From Lactarius indigo (lineage: Eukaryota; Basidiomycota; Agaricomycetes; Russulales; Russulaceae): DNA of 64,000 nucleotides. This document shows, piece after piece, positions 35,799-49,300 of this stretch. The notes under the pieces were generated by a model, which saw only the letters and a list, made by a program, of their open reading frames with translations, was not told where the DNA came from and searched no databases. The stretch lies in contig JAFKAC010000007.1 in the NCBI GenBank assembly GCA_025766275.1, positions 1,612,001 to 1,676,000 on the forward strand, given 5' to 3'. Made by a program: the position numbers and the translations under genes. The first letter of the stretch is position 1. The number at the start of each line of letters is the position of its first letter.

Positions 35799-37303
35799 AC
35801 TCTTTAGCCAATTCCCTCCAGAGAAACATTTGTTCTCGGAGCGAAAGTGAAATCTAAGGTCTGGGTCACTGTGACCAATAGTATTCACTTCAACGGGAGT
35901 CCGCTTTGTATGTCTGTGGATCACCGAGGATCATGCGTCATGAGCAAAAGGGTATCACTAAGAACTTGAAGTCCTAGGGCACAACTCGGCCCAGTAAAAT
36001 GTTGACGAACACAAGACTATAGTACGGTACTCAAGACGGTACTGGCCGACCGAAGTCGGCAATTTAAGTTACATGGTGGCTCTCATAGTAGGTAGGTTGT
36101 TACTGCAACTCGCATGGTTGACTTGGGTGTATATCATCGAACGTGGGATCACCAGCTACTAAGACTCCAACTTTGACTTGAACCTACACGATCTATCTTG
36201 GTAAGTGCACGCGCTGACAACACTTAGAGTCGTAGGCGAGCGGGTATGCAGATTCTGCACGAATACTACCACGAAGTGTTTGGGTTTCTGGAGATTGATG
36301 ACACCGTGGATATGGAGCCAAATTCTCAGCGAGCGCGCAGTGTACGTTGTATGATTCGTTTATGATCAGCCAAATCCAGAAATAAGGTGTCTCTAACCAT
36401 TTTTGACGAGATGAATCGCGACCATGGCGATCACTAGAATAGATAGGTGTTACGTAGACCAGCCGAGGGCCCTGGAGAATAAGAGTAAGGGGTTATCTAC
36501 TATTTTCGTCTATGACCAAATGCTTGTAGGGAGTGATCGCCAATCCACCTAACCGTCATAATTTCAAACGCAAATCACTGTACTCTCATGTGAAAAGCTG
36601 CTCATCCAGGATCACCAATCTGAGGAGCTTGGAATGGCTTTTGGACTTTTGAACCCTGGCCCGGCCGTGGGACAGCGAAGGCACAATAACTTTGCTGGGG
36701 TGATCACGAGAGACTCTGAAATGGAGTCTCAATGCATGGCCGTCGGAGCCTCTAAGGGGACTAGTCACCAGAGTCAATCCTATCTAAGCGAAAAGAGGGC
36801 ATTCCCCCAAAATGTCTATGGCTTTTTCTGAAAGCAGGACTTGATCCGCCGCGGAGCTGCGATCATTGGGATGCGTAGGAGAGGCACCACTGAGAATGAT
36901 TGAGAAGGTCTGGGAGTGGAAGATACAGGTATGGCTACTAGCTGTGGAAAAATAATAAAATAAGAGAAATCTTTCCGAAGCAGCACTATTAAGTTAATGC
37001 TTGAGGCCTTGAGGAACCGGAGGTGGTGTTGGTGGTAGATGGTAGTCCGAGTCACGGCCAAGTAACGTGTGTGACGGGCCAGCAGTCACGAACTCATAGC
37101 AGTCACAAATTTGGTTCCGCGATATCATGCGGCTCAGTTGACACTACCGGGTGCTATCTCCAATTGGCCTGTACTTCCAAGTTCATGTCCAGTATTCCCA
37201 AAGTCGTGGGGGGCAAGCCCTGACGACATCCCATGATCCCCCTGATATCCGCGTTTTTCAAAGTACATAAAGGCAACTTCGTATTACTGCACCCCGATTC
37301 GAG
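35799..37303. other. Spacer between P450-2 and P450-3
   Basis: About 1.5 kb without a recognisable gene. Frames near 36.6-36.8 kb are open on both strands but carry no known motif. The promoter of P450-3 must lie in the last few hundred bases; no clear TATA box was found there. Confidence 0.45.
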
Positions 37304-39465
37304 ATGCACTGTTCTCTCACTATGCCCACTCCCATCCAGCTTGATTTTCTCCTTCCAGTCGCGGCTTTCCTTCTTGCTGCCTTCTCGTACACTTCACGCC
37401 GTGTGCGTTCTAGAGGATTACCTTATCCCCCAGGGCCCCAGCGCATTCCGATAATTGGCAATCTACTCGATATGCCCTCCCACGAAGAATGGGTGACATA
37501 CAAAGAGTGGTCAGACCAGTATGGTACAGCACCTCAACCGTTTCGGTCTCTTTCGTCAGTGGGTCATGTGATCCCAATTCATTCCAGGTTCAGACGTTGT
37601 ACACGTCGACGTCCTTGGCACGCATATGGTGATCATCAATTCCGCAAAGGCTGCAAATGAGCTTTTTGACAAGCGTTCGTCGATATACTCCGATAGGTAA
37701 TTACAGTAAACGACACACCACGTAGCGATATCTGATGGATCTCAGGCCATCTTTAGTAGCGTTGAATACCATGTGAGCCAGCTGACCCCTTACGTCCTTT
37801 TTTGAACCTTTCCGAACATGTCGTCCAATGGCAGCCTGGGAATGGACTGGGTAACCGGCTTCATCCCATACGGTGCTCGCTGGCGCAGCCTCCGCCGTGG
37901 GCTCCACGCCCACTTCCACCCGGCCGCTGCAAAGGCGTACCGGCCGCTCGAGCAGCACGCGGTGCACCGCCTGCTCCGTAACTTGCTTCAAGAACCCGAA
38001 AGTTTTTCCCAGCACTTGCGGCAGTAAGTTGCACTCGATTGACTTGGCCGACCTTATCGCTTTCTGAGTGACTGTGTGACGGGTAACTGGTAACCTAGCA
38101 TGGCTGGACAAGTCATCCTAGCGATCGCATATGGTATCGACGTCCGTCCTCAGGGAGATCCATACGTTGCGCTTGCGGAAAAGGCGCTACACGCCGTCTC
38201 GCTTGCGACGAGCATGGGTGGCGAATTGTTTGACCTGGTCCCGTGGTGTAGGTTTCTCAAACCCCATTCTCGGGGACACCTTCTGTCAACCTCCTGAATA
38301 TAGTGATTTACATGCCCCATTGGTTCCCTGGTGCTTCCTTAAAGCGTGAAGGTCGGAACTGGCGGCACCACGTAACTGCCATGATAGATGAGCCCTATGC
38401 CCTCGTTCAGGCTTCTCTGGTGCGCTTGCTAGTTATTTTCTAACCCGGCATCTGCTAAAAGCGCAACTTCTCTTTTTGCCTGCGTCCAGGCGGATGGAAC
38501 GGCCAATAATTCTGTTGCTGCGACTCTAACAACACAACTGAATGATAAATCCACCACAGAAGACATTATACTTGCCAAGATCCTCCCTGGAAACATGTAT
38601 CTTGGCGGTGCAGATACCGTGCGTTTTGTGAACCTAGAGTCTCCCCTGGCCCGCGGCTGACCGCGTCGAAGACGGTCTCTGCTTTGCAGACATTCTTCCT
38701 CGCGATGGCACTCTATCCAGAAGTGCAACGCGCTGCGCACGCGGAGATCGACGCCTGTGCTCGGAGACTCCCGACTTCCAGACTTTTCTGATGAGGACAA
38801 GCTTCCGTACGTCGGCGCGGTGCTAAAGGAAGTTCTTCGATGGCATCCTGTCGCCCCACTTGGTGGGTGAACATGACAGCTTAACATTGTACTGGGTTTT
38901 ACCGGCATGCGCACCAGGCATCCCACACCGTGTCACGAAAGGCGATATATACGAGGGCTACTTCATCCCTGCGGGTTCTATCGTGATCGGGAATGGGTGG
39001 TACGCCTCGCTCCTCTCCCTCTTTTCGGAGGGATCGATCTCGACCTCGACCCCAATTTTTGTTACTATTCTCAGGGCGATCATGCACGACCCGGCGATAT
39101 TCCCCGAACACAATCGGTTCCAGCCGGAGCGTTGGCTCGTACCCGGCGCCCCTGTCTTCCCAGATGCCGCATTCGGTTTCGGGCGGCGCGAGTGTCCGGG
39201 GCGCTTCATGGCCCGAGAAAGCGTATGGGCTGCCATCGCGGGCGTGCTTGCGGCGTTCGAAATTTCGCCGGTGGAGGACGATCCGCCAAAGGAGCTGTAC
39301 GCGTCTGGAATCGTCTCGTGCGTTATTTTTGCATGGGAATTATTTTTACTCTGAAAGTTTAAGCGACGAATTTCCTCTAGCTACCCCAAACCGTTCAAGT
39401 GCCTGGTTCATCCTCGCTCGGAGGCATTTGCAGCATTAGTGCGCGCTACGGCGGACGAGTCTTAG
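37304..39465 (+). CDS. Cytochrome P450 (P450-3), different subfamily, one frame break
   Basis: Start at the ATG at 37304, or the in-frame ATG six codons later (37322). The membrane helix [15 protein letters not shown] precedes [17 protein letters not shown]. Then come [11 protein letters not shown], the C-helix [13 protein letters not shown], the I-helix GGADT|TVSAL, the K-helix [19 protein letters not shown] and the haem loop [14 protein letters not shown]. The last exon reads [16 protein letters not shown] and ends at the TAG at 39463-39465. It differs from P450-1/2 in the haem loop (RREC against KRIC), the C-terminal block and the PERW motif, so it belongs to another subfamily rather than being a recent duplicate. 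One single-base shift near 38754 (after AEIDA) is the only break. Confidence 0.88.
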
Positions 39466-41200
39466 GGCCTTAAGGGTCAACGGAAGTAAGAAGAGTGGAG
39501 CAGTCGTAGTTGATTTTTGGAGGCCGAATATAGTATAAAGCCTTCCATACCAGATTTCTGTGTAGGGAAAAAGGAGAAGATTCCCCCGAGATCCTAGTGC
39601 TCAATCCCAGCATTGTCTAGTAAGTTCTGGAGCGAATCAACGAACCCAATCAACGCGCTAACGGCTCCGCGGGCTATCGAGCGACCCTTTCAAACAAGGG
39701 CCAACTGTCCTTGTGAGATAGTGTTCTCTTAAATTGGCGTAAAGTGCGATATCACATTAGGTATCCTTCTGTTGACAATGTCACCATCAGAAGCGACCCC
39801 TTCCTCGATCCACGTGAGTCCTCAACTATTTCCCTTTTTTGGTCTTGAGGTCTCAGGCCTGAGACCTAAGAGCTCGACTCTTTGAATCTCCTTTCCCAAA
39901 TCGTAATCGCCGAGACCAAAAACTTTGAACCGATTCAAGAGAAGAAAGAGATTCATTAGTCACTGTGCGCCAACTTACGAACGGCAGGTTTCCACCAGGC
40001 TTGCATAGACGCGGAAGAGAACCTAAAGTTGCTCTATATGTCAACTGTTGTGTTTTTTCGCTTCCGCATTTCTGTTCCTCGTCCTTCGAGCCCAGAAGAA
40101 GGATCTGGTTCGAGAAGCAAAGCGGTCTTCCCACCGGGCCGCTATCGCCTCATCCACAACCTTGTCAGACTGATATTTGAAATTCATTACTGCCACCTAC
40201 GACATTGCGAAAACCTTGGCTTGAACCTTGGACTGCTTCGGAGAGGACCTTCAAAGTTCACCAAACACCAACGTGTCCTGTATGAACGGGAATCCAGAAA
40301 CAGTGCGTGAGAGATTACGAGGTGGTGTGACGATGTCTTCGTTTTTCTTCTCCCCTTAAAAGATCGGATCAGGACCACGCACGGTGACTCGGAACCTCCA
40401 ATGCATCATGCATCATGCGTCATGCGTCGTCAACCCTGGCCGCTCCCCAGACTGACACCTCTGGGCCACAGCTGTCAAGTTAAGCCAATGCGAAACACGA
40501 AACCGGTTTCGAGTTGAGTTCTGGCACAGGTTTAATCAAAGCTATAATACGTCCGAATCCGGTAATAAGTACTTTACAGGGTAATGGATTTTGGCATCAT
40601 TATACCGCTCGCAGTGGGCAATCGAAGGCGACAGGGTTCTTTTCCGGTACGGACACCATACCCCGTGGCGCCGGCACACGGAATGATACAGGGGAAAAAA
40701 GAGTATAGTCATACCACCTTGCCGCGGACAACCTGAAATAATCCGTTTCGTTTTCAGCTTCTGGGGTAAAATTTGGCTTAGACAGATGATGCGGGCACCC
40801 CGCCGCATACTCGCCGCGCTGACACCTAGATGTATATGTCAGCTTTGCCGCCCCACACGCCACTACGGGCTGTGTTGGCCTTGGTGTTGACACATTGACC
40901 CACAGCACCCAGGGATGCTGCGACTGGATTCATAGGAAAGACGGCTCATCTGCGCGCTGATCGATGACTACTCAGTACTCAGATCTCAGACACGGATCAT
41001 GATATGAACGAAGGACTCAGTAGACAAAGTACCGTTCATTAATAAGGTGTCAAATTAGCTTGATTTTACACGACGATGAGAATAAATATATATACAGGGT
41101 AAGTTTACAAGATATTACAACAAGCGGCATGTGGTGACCTCGATATTGTGTGTTCCTCCTAGACCAGATCCACATCAGAAAGAGTCCCTTTTATCGCTGA
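39466..41200. other. No recognisable gene; short tandem repeat
   Basis: 1.7 kb between P450-3 and the 3' end of the minus-strand class V enzyme. Apart from four heptamer units at 40403-40430, nothing structured was seen. Confidence 0.45.
40403..40430. repeat. Heptamer tandem repeat, four units
   Basis: GCATCAT occurs twice, followed by GCGTCAT and GCGTCGT, head to tail. A short, imperfect minisatellite with no visible role. Confidence 0.5.
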
Positions 41201-43318
41201 TCAAAACGCCGTTCCCACGGCACTCTCTGAGCCGACCTTATCACCAATGATCCCAACAACCGAATGCCCCACCCCAGAAGAGTGGATTACCCATTCGTCC
41301 TTGAGCGCTCTGAGAATCCAGCACCGCACTTGCCAAACATCGGCCCAACAGCTCGCCAACCCGAAGCTGATCCGTACGACGCCTAGTTCTCTTCCGGCAG
41401 CTTCTTCAAGCGCCTGCAATGTCGGGGGGTGATTCATGTCGCCATTAGTCGAGCACGGACATTAAGCTACCAAGGGAAAGCATCGCTGCGGCACCGCCTG
41501 GGTTGCACATGCACCCCGTGCGCAACGCAATCCCGTTTGCAGCCGCGTGCGCTGCCACTCTCGAGAGTGGGACGGGGTCGCCCATTTCCTGCATCATGTC
41601 ATATTAGCACTGCGGATCAATTCATTATTTGAGGGAGGACATACGTCAAGCATCAGGCAGGAGACCACGCCACCTGCATCCTTGTGCCGTATCGCCCGGC
41701 TCGGGTGGCGCACCCGGAACGCGCGAGAGCACACGCACAGCAGGGGAGCCACTCCGTGGCCAGCGGATATCTTCAAGGGTCCGCGCGCATGATGCAGAAA
41801 GCGCGGCAATGCGTGTGGGTAACGCAGGAAGATATGCCCCGAGTAGGCGCAGGCCCGTTGTCACCGCGGGCAGGAGAGTGTAGTTGAGTGTACCATCCTA
41901 AAATCCGTTTAAGACATTACCCTGGCGCTAATACAAAGGGGCCACACTGACCTCGAACGCCTCGTCAATTGCTGCGGTGCGGACCGACGGCGAACCCCGG
42001 GACCTGCACCACATCGACTGTGCCGCCGGCGAACCATGGCCGTTTCTCTCTGAGCCAAGCGCCGACACCCTGGTGCGAGGACAAGTGCCCCGATACCTGT
42101 CGGAAAGCCGAACATCTTGTAAAAACTGACCGCGACGGCATCGACCGGCGTGTTCGTGAGATCGATTGGTGTAGTTGGTGCCAGCGCCGCAGCATCAAGG
42201 AGTGTGGTAAAACCACGCATCGAGGCGTGCGCGAGGACTGCGAGCGGTGGTTTTGAGTTGGTGATGTTAGATTGACCTGTGTACGCAAAGAGCGCGGGAG
42301 TGCCTGGAGATGGCCGATGTTCATCGATAAGTGCCTGGATGGCGCATATATGCCCGTAAGCATGAGCTATATGCGTCATAAAAATAGCCCATACGCACAA
42401 ATGCTTCTCTAACTTGAACGCCACCACGTGGAGGCGACGGAAGATAAACAATAGGTGCGCCTTTTGATCGAGCAAATTCGCGAATGCCATGCACAGAGTT
42501 ATGTGCATCTTCTGGGAGGAGGAAAGCAGAGCCAGGAATGAAAGGGAAGGCCTCGCCGACAAGCTTGAGTGCCGCACTAGCATTAGCTGTGAAGACTACC
42601 GTTGATCCTGATGGGGCATTAAAGAATGAGAGAACGGCAGCCCGCGCGGTGGCTGCCAGTGCCGCGGACAGCTTTGAGCTTCGAATATACATGAGTAAGT
42701 TTGACCCTGGAGGCAGTGTAGCCAGAAAATATGAAACGAACCTTGGACTTTCTGAGTGGGTATTCCCAAGGACAGCGCCTTGTAAGAATTCGGCGTGAAC
42801 GGAGATGAGGCTTGTGGGATAGATTGCGCCGCCCATGTAGTCCACATAAGTCTCATCTGGACCAAGACGACTGTACTCGGAGCGCCTGAGCGCATCAACA
42901 TGCCAACTAGATGCGTATTGGGGATAGTCATTAAGGAAGCGAGCATAAGCTGCGTCGTATTCGGAAACTATTCCTCTTGATGAAGTCGGAGAAAGAAAGC
43001 CTGCCGCGGGCGAGGGGAGGAGGATGTGCGGGCTTGTACGCCGGAACGGGTGGAGGGTGGACAGATGTGGCGCGGGAGGGGGGAGATAAGCGCGCTTGTG
43101 ATCCAGTGATTCTATTAGGACGCCGATTCTCCTTTTCCCTTTCGATGTCTTTTTCTGAGAAGCTGTTTAACGAAGAAGACGAGCTTATGGATATTGGAGG
43201 AGAATCGCGCGTGCGTGAAGGTCTGAGTGAAAGAGGAGATGATTTGTAGTGTTTGAGAAGGGCGAGGGCGGTGCACCTCGGTAGCAGCAGGCTGGGAGTG
43301 ACTATGACTGTTGCCCAT
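41201..43318 (-). CDS. Class V PLP enzyme resembling Moco sulfurase NifS-like domain
   Basis: Blocks in order: YDAAYARFLNDYPQYASSWH, GPDETYVDYMGGAIYP, NTHSESPSSKLS, VVFTANASAALKLVGEAFPF, PEDAHNSVHGIREFA, LLDAAALAPTTPID, VAVSFYKMFGFPTGIGALV (PLP lysine), RPWFAGGTVDVVQVPG, a VTTGLRLLGAYLPALP helix and RTGCMCNPGG with the cysteines expected for sulfur transfer. The C-terminus contains GRELGVVRISFGLAS and the gene stops at 41201 with no room for a MOSC domain. In full-length molybdenum cofactor sulfurases this domain takes sulfur from cysteine. Several GT-AG introns fit well (for example 42681-42735 and 41581-41637). The frame breaks near 42958, 42065 and 42005. The start is uncertain: MGNSHSHSQPAATE at 43318 is the best ATG, but the Ser/Pro-rich leader lies in another frame. 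Confidence 0.75.
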
Positions 43319-46300
43319 GGCAGGAGTGAGTAGAGGAAAACGATGTGTTCGAAACGTTCACAGGGGAGGATATTTATACGACTGGTGGCAGGGCAGGGGA
43401 AACAGTATCCAATGCATTCCTGGATCGAGAAATGCACGTATGTTTGTATGCGATGCGTGCAATTGATAGAGCCCCATCAAGTCGTTCTCGGTCTCTCGGT
43501 CAATCTGACGCGCCAACTCGAAACGCGTTTCTTTCGTAATTTCAAATTCATTTCACCGGGAAACCTTTTTTCGGCGCTCACCTTGCCGATTTCGTTTCCT
43601 TCCTTTCGTGCTTGTCCACAACAAGCGACTCGCTCGTCCTCCACGACCGTCACGCCATCCCCACGGTCCCACTACCTCCGTACTTCTTCTCTGCTTCCTG
43701 TCACCTGTCCTGTACAAGGTTCGACTTACTGGTCATAATAATGCTCACGCTCTGCTTTATCCAAACCGATCATCGCTTTATCAATCACTCTAACTAACAC
43801 AATATTTCTCAAGTCCCTTTTCCTCATTCTCCGAAAACGTCGCCGAGACACTTCGCCGTTGAATCGTCCTGGTTTGCGGTATTATCTTTTCCTGGTGACT
43901 GTCTTATGGGCTATCCATCCTCATCTTAGGTTGTTCTCCTCGGCTCCTGTGCAAAGAGCGATTGAAGTGAATCTTAGAAACATTAACATTCCGTCTTCCG
44001 TGACAGATGGCCGTACTCGTGATCATCCTCTTTCTCCGTTTGTTCCTTGCTGGTCATCCTCTGGTAAATTGACTGGATCCCGGTTTTCAATGGAGAAATG
44101 CTGGTTTGACGGACGCACTCTGCGCCATCGCTTCTTCCCTAAGCCATACCTGTACCTCTCCCACCCTTTTAGTGATGTCTTGGTAGAGAACCGGCTCCTC
44201 TTCCGATCCTATAATAGCACATACCACCCTCGCTTCTATCCGGTGCTGTAGAACAGACATCAAGATACCACATGATCCACGCCTAGTTAGGTCTGCTCAT
44301 GGGACGAACCGTGAGCCGCCGCAAGACGGTGATGCAAAGTCCGGAGCGTATGGCCCGATTCATCGGCGCCCCATCAAAGCAGATCTCCTTAATCTACGCC
44401 TCTGTGAATTGAAGGGGTTAGAGGGGGGAGGCTAGGAATGGAAATGCTGGATGTTTCGCATGGGTCCTCGACCCTGTGTACATGTGAGTTCAACGGTGGC
44501 ATACGTACCCTGCCAAATAGGCTTCAAAGACAAGGTCTGTTCGCCATAGTTGTGGTCTTTCTGCCCTATTTTACGTCCCATCTGACGTCTGACTTGAGTC
44601 TGCGCCGCTTTCTGATCTGTCAGTTTGTCGGCAGTGCTATTTTAGAAGCCCTTGACTTCGTATGTGTTTGGATCCGTCATCTGTGGCATGGAGCCATGAT
44701 GGAATACCACAGGTCCAGTCGATGTCGTCCGGGTCCCGGTACTAACTAACGTCGTCACCTATCGCACGTATTGCTTATTCTTCTCATGAATAAGTCATCG
44801 GCTACCTCTAAGCGACGTTTCTCCGATATGTTTCTCTTTCCAATCTGTGCTAGTTCGCCTCAAATGTCCTTTGAGCAGGCCAATTCCTCAACGGCTCGTC
44901 ATCTGCGTCTCACGCCCATCACATGTCGCCCTCACATTGACTCACGCCCGCATTGGCTCCATCCGTCCTTCTCTCATTGCGAGCTTCGGCATCTCAATTG
45001 CAACTACGGAACTATTGTCCTTCTGACTATAGCCACACGTAGCACGAGGCCCGCTGTACGCTCAATTCCCACAACGCCAGCGTTCCTGATCAGCCGGCCT
45101 CTCGGTATTGGGCTTTTATTATAGGGGTTTCGGCACGGTCGTACTTGTCATACCTGTTGACAGTGTGGCTTATACATCGCAAGGTAGACCCCGGATTTCC
45201 GTCAGCCTGTCGCCTGCATGCTATCCACTTTATCAAAGTTCCCGAAGTCTGACACCTAGTCTAGCCAATAAAGTCAAGCACAGCAATCCTCAGGCGATTA
45301 GGGACACCGGTAGGTCATTTCATATCGTTTGTTGTTGTTCTCCACAAAAGCGGATATACTAGCACTCTTCCTCGCTATGGAGCCCATAAACACATCTTTC
45401 TCCGACCGACAAATACGTCAAGTACCAGCCTTGTGCGCACAGCCAACCTTTTAAGGACAGAAATCCACATGGTGCGATGTTGGGATCTGACTTCCCAGCA
45501 TGCATGGTCCACTCGAGGTCTATCATGGAACTTTACTTCTCGCTTACTTGTCCTTGCGTATGGAAAGATCCCACCTTCCGGGGTGCTCTCGATGACCACT
45601 TCCAATCTTGCAGAGCGTCCTTTAGAGTAATGTAGTGGGGGATAAACTAGTCTCCAGAGCAAGTATGGTCCGCCGGACAATCTGCTAGTGATTGCTAATT
45701 AACCAAGGCTCTAAACTTTCTCCATAAGTCGCTTCCCCTTGCCTCCTCCATTAGGGTTCCGGGCCTCCCGTTATATGTAATTATTTCATGACCCCTTCAT
45801 CTTACCTTTTGATTTATGTCTGTCCCGGTCAGGTTACAGTAAGAGTTACCACCTTCACACGGGTAATTCCGTGACTCCTTCCATGGTGTTACTGTATGCA
45901 TCATGCGCGCTTCCAGCTTCGGGGAACTACCCCCGCCGCTCGAATGAAACGGGCAATGGGTCCCCCCGATTGGGGCCTCGTTTATTATTTGGGTAGACAC
46001 GTATCCTTGTGGAATTAGCCGGGAATCTCGTTCGGGCTATACAGGTGGTGCATCCCAATCGACATCGATACCGACATCGGTTCGCCTAGCCCTCTGGCGC
46101 CCACTTCTGTTCGGACAAGAAAGCCCAGGGCTTCTCTTCGAACCCCAACACATTCCGATATCCCAGCAACCGGGGTGCATCGTTGTTGCTATCCTCGTTT
46201 GGACTTCCCCTTTTGTCCCAAGAAGATATGTTCTTTTGTCTTTGGTTTTCCTTACAGTATTTCTTTATTTCTCCTGGTTTTATTCGTGTCATTACGCCTC

Positions 46301-49300
46301 GGGAGCAATTCATTACAGTAAGTCAGTGCCGGTGGCGATGATGTGATTTATTGTTTGCAATTAGATCTCGATCATCAAATCAGTTCCTTAGCACCAAACT
46401 TTCGGGAAAGCAGCGGGATGGCGGCGCGGCGGCTTAGGGCGAACTTATGACGAGAGTGCACCCGTCCGCGGCAGCTGAGAACGATGGTGGGAGAGTCGAG
46501 CTTTTGTTCTCATGAAAATCCCCGTCCGGATGATCGACCATAGACGTTATTTGGCCTCTGACGATCCCCTCCGTGTTCTTTGCCTCGTTTCGGTGTTTTC
46601 GTGCTGGCAGTTTGGCTCGGCATAACTGGCGATGGTGCTTCTAGGTGGTCTACACCCGAGTACACATGGTCACTTTCGCATATCCGTCATCGCGCACTTG
46701 CACTGATGGGACTACCTATGGCTAATGCGCTTTGTCGGAGTTCGCGAGCTGGTGTCCGGAACGCCCTTTCCGAAGCCGAAAGCGGTCTCAACGACCCAGG
46801 ACGCGGACCACCACTACACTAATACCATGTGTCTGTGCAACAAATGAAATCACTGCGTTCTTCTCTCTGTCTCGTTCTTCGGTTCGGAGAATGCTGGATT
46901 TATTAAGGCCGAAAGTGTGTATAGTGTCATGGGTCATCGGTGACCGCCACTGTCACTCATGCACGGAAAACGACATTTATGGACCGTGCGAGCTACGTTC
47001 CACAATGTGTTTCGAGTTCATTATATTATGTCTGACACAGGGATAAAAAAAATTATTTGACAGATGAAAGCATTGGAACCTGAAGTTGCTATCAACACTA
47101 TTCAACTTTGAGTACCCTGCTTCATGTTACTGGACACCACCCCGCACGTGGCCGCCCTTCTTTTGCTTCCGCCATCGGGAGCTCGTGACGTACTCAATTG
47201 ACCTGGGCTACGAAGAAGACAACGTAGCAGCGCGCTACGCAATTACGTACTGAGATGGAAAGCGCCTCCGAGTCAATGGGGTCTGCGGGCTTCATTAGTT
47301 GCTGGTGGCCTAGGAGCGCCCCGCGTTGTCACCGTTACAGACTTCTTGTCCAATGAACTTGTTGGCATCAAGATCAGATCCGCTCTGTGGTCGTCGCCAG
47401 ACTCAAAATTGGAGCAGGTTTCAAGTTCATCAACAACTGAGCGAGCGCGACATGTGCAATACACTGTCAGCACGCTCCATGGGTCCACGTGCCAGTGCTC
47501 CATGCGTTAGGTCAGGCAGGGGTTTTCGTGGATACCTTTTGTTGTGATCTTCAGGCACTCCTTTGGGTCAACCGGGGAACTGAAGGCAGCGCAAACTGCC
47601 CACTACACACTTCGAAGGGAGCTCGGTTCAGCGAGTCTGAACCTTTTCTAACAGTCAATGTCATTCGTCTTCGTCCTTCCTGTGAATACGGGTAGGTACC
47701 CTGGATGAAATAAACAGCGGGCATTTATTCGAGCTTGTCCAGGTCACCCTGGGAACGAGCAGGTATGTTACTGTTACACGGTGAGTTTGAGCTTTGAACT
47801 GATAAGGAGCTGGGGAAGCGGAACGCTCCGACCTCAATTTAAACATGGGCATTTTAGGTGGATCATTGTCCATTGCTGCAACAGGAAGCTAGAACGAGCG
47901 GTGTCATTTTTCATTTCTAGATTTGGGTGATTTACTAGGAAAATCTAAAGGACCATTCAATCTGGCTCAGAAATAGACCAATGCCATATTAGACCCAAAA
48001 ACGTTTTGGACTTTCATTTATCCTCTTCCTGTGGCGGTGGCTTCCTTATTACCCACTTGCTCTCCTCGTATCTCTCTCATCAGCTGTTTTCCCCCGCATT
48101 CCCGATATGCTGCGACAATACGGCGTCACGGTATGTGTACACGTTCGTTCTCAGAGGCCCAGGCGGTACTCTCTCTTATATAAAAGTAAGGGGACAGACT
48201 TTAGAACCACTCTCCTGCTGTGGAATCATACGACCATCTTTTTTTCGCCTCTGTTTCTTCGCGCGAAGTGAGGCTGACTTTCGTTAATCATGAGACGGAT
48301 CTCTGGAACAGTTCCAACAACATTGCGGACTACCTACTCACACTCTCTAGATGCACCCAACTCGGAGATTGGGGTCAAGTCAAAGTTGGTGGGGTTAGGG
48401 GGTCGACACGAGACGTATTTCCGTATGGGTCTCTGTCTACATAGCTATTCTCATGGTCTCGCTTGCACCTTCGCCATCTCTGTTGTGTCTGGGGAGAGCC
48501 ATAGCTATCTACCGCGCATCATTTAGCGGTGAACTGTCGGAGTCTCTTGGTAGCTACTCGGCACGTTGAAGAAATTACAGGAGATCAAAAACTAGGAGAT
48601 CAAAAACCACAAAGAAAAAGATCACGGGAAGCTCGGACCGTTGGTGTCTAGAACTCGGGTCCCTGAATGCACCGGGATATGAAACCACAAGTCTTCCTTC
48701 CGAAGGATGGGAATATTTTCTCGAGTCCTGTGGGAGTATTTCGTCCTACGAACATGCCAGTGACTTTTTTTTTTTCAGTCTTACAGATTCAAAAAACCGA
48801 CCGTAGATCTAGGAGTTATAGTTCGGCCTGTGGATGATAGTGTCGATCGACACTGCCAAGTGGTTATGGCCGCACTACCCCCCCCCCCCCCCCATTTACG
48901 CTCATATGGGAACACCTGGTTTCCAATGGGGAATATTAACTTACGAACGCTCTGTGCCTGAACAGCCAGTAATCTATTGTAGACAGATTCGAGACAGGTC
49001 GGGTACCTGCGCCACTGAAAGTACGGGGGCGGGCACGAGCCCAGGGAGGCATTGCCAAGGTTGCCGAGGAAAGAACTCATGAAGGGCCCTTATCGGCTAT
49101 TACTTTCAAGAGGCACATGAGATTGAGACCATCAAACGGGTACGTTCAATATGACCCTCTTGTATAGTTTAGTAGATCCCATCTAAGGTGTTGGACTTGC
49201 GACTGCGGGATGATGGGAGGACTTAAGGGGATGGAGAACGTGGAAGATAAGATTCAATTAAGCCGGTCACGAGATTCAGCGCGTCACCGGACATCCGGAA

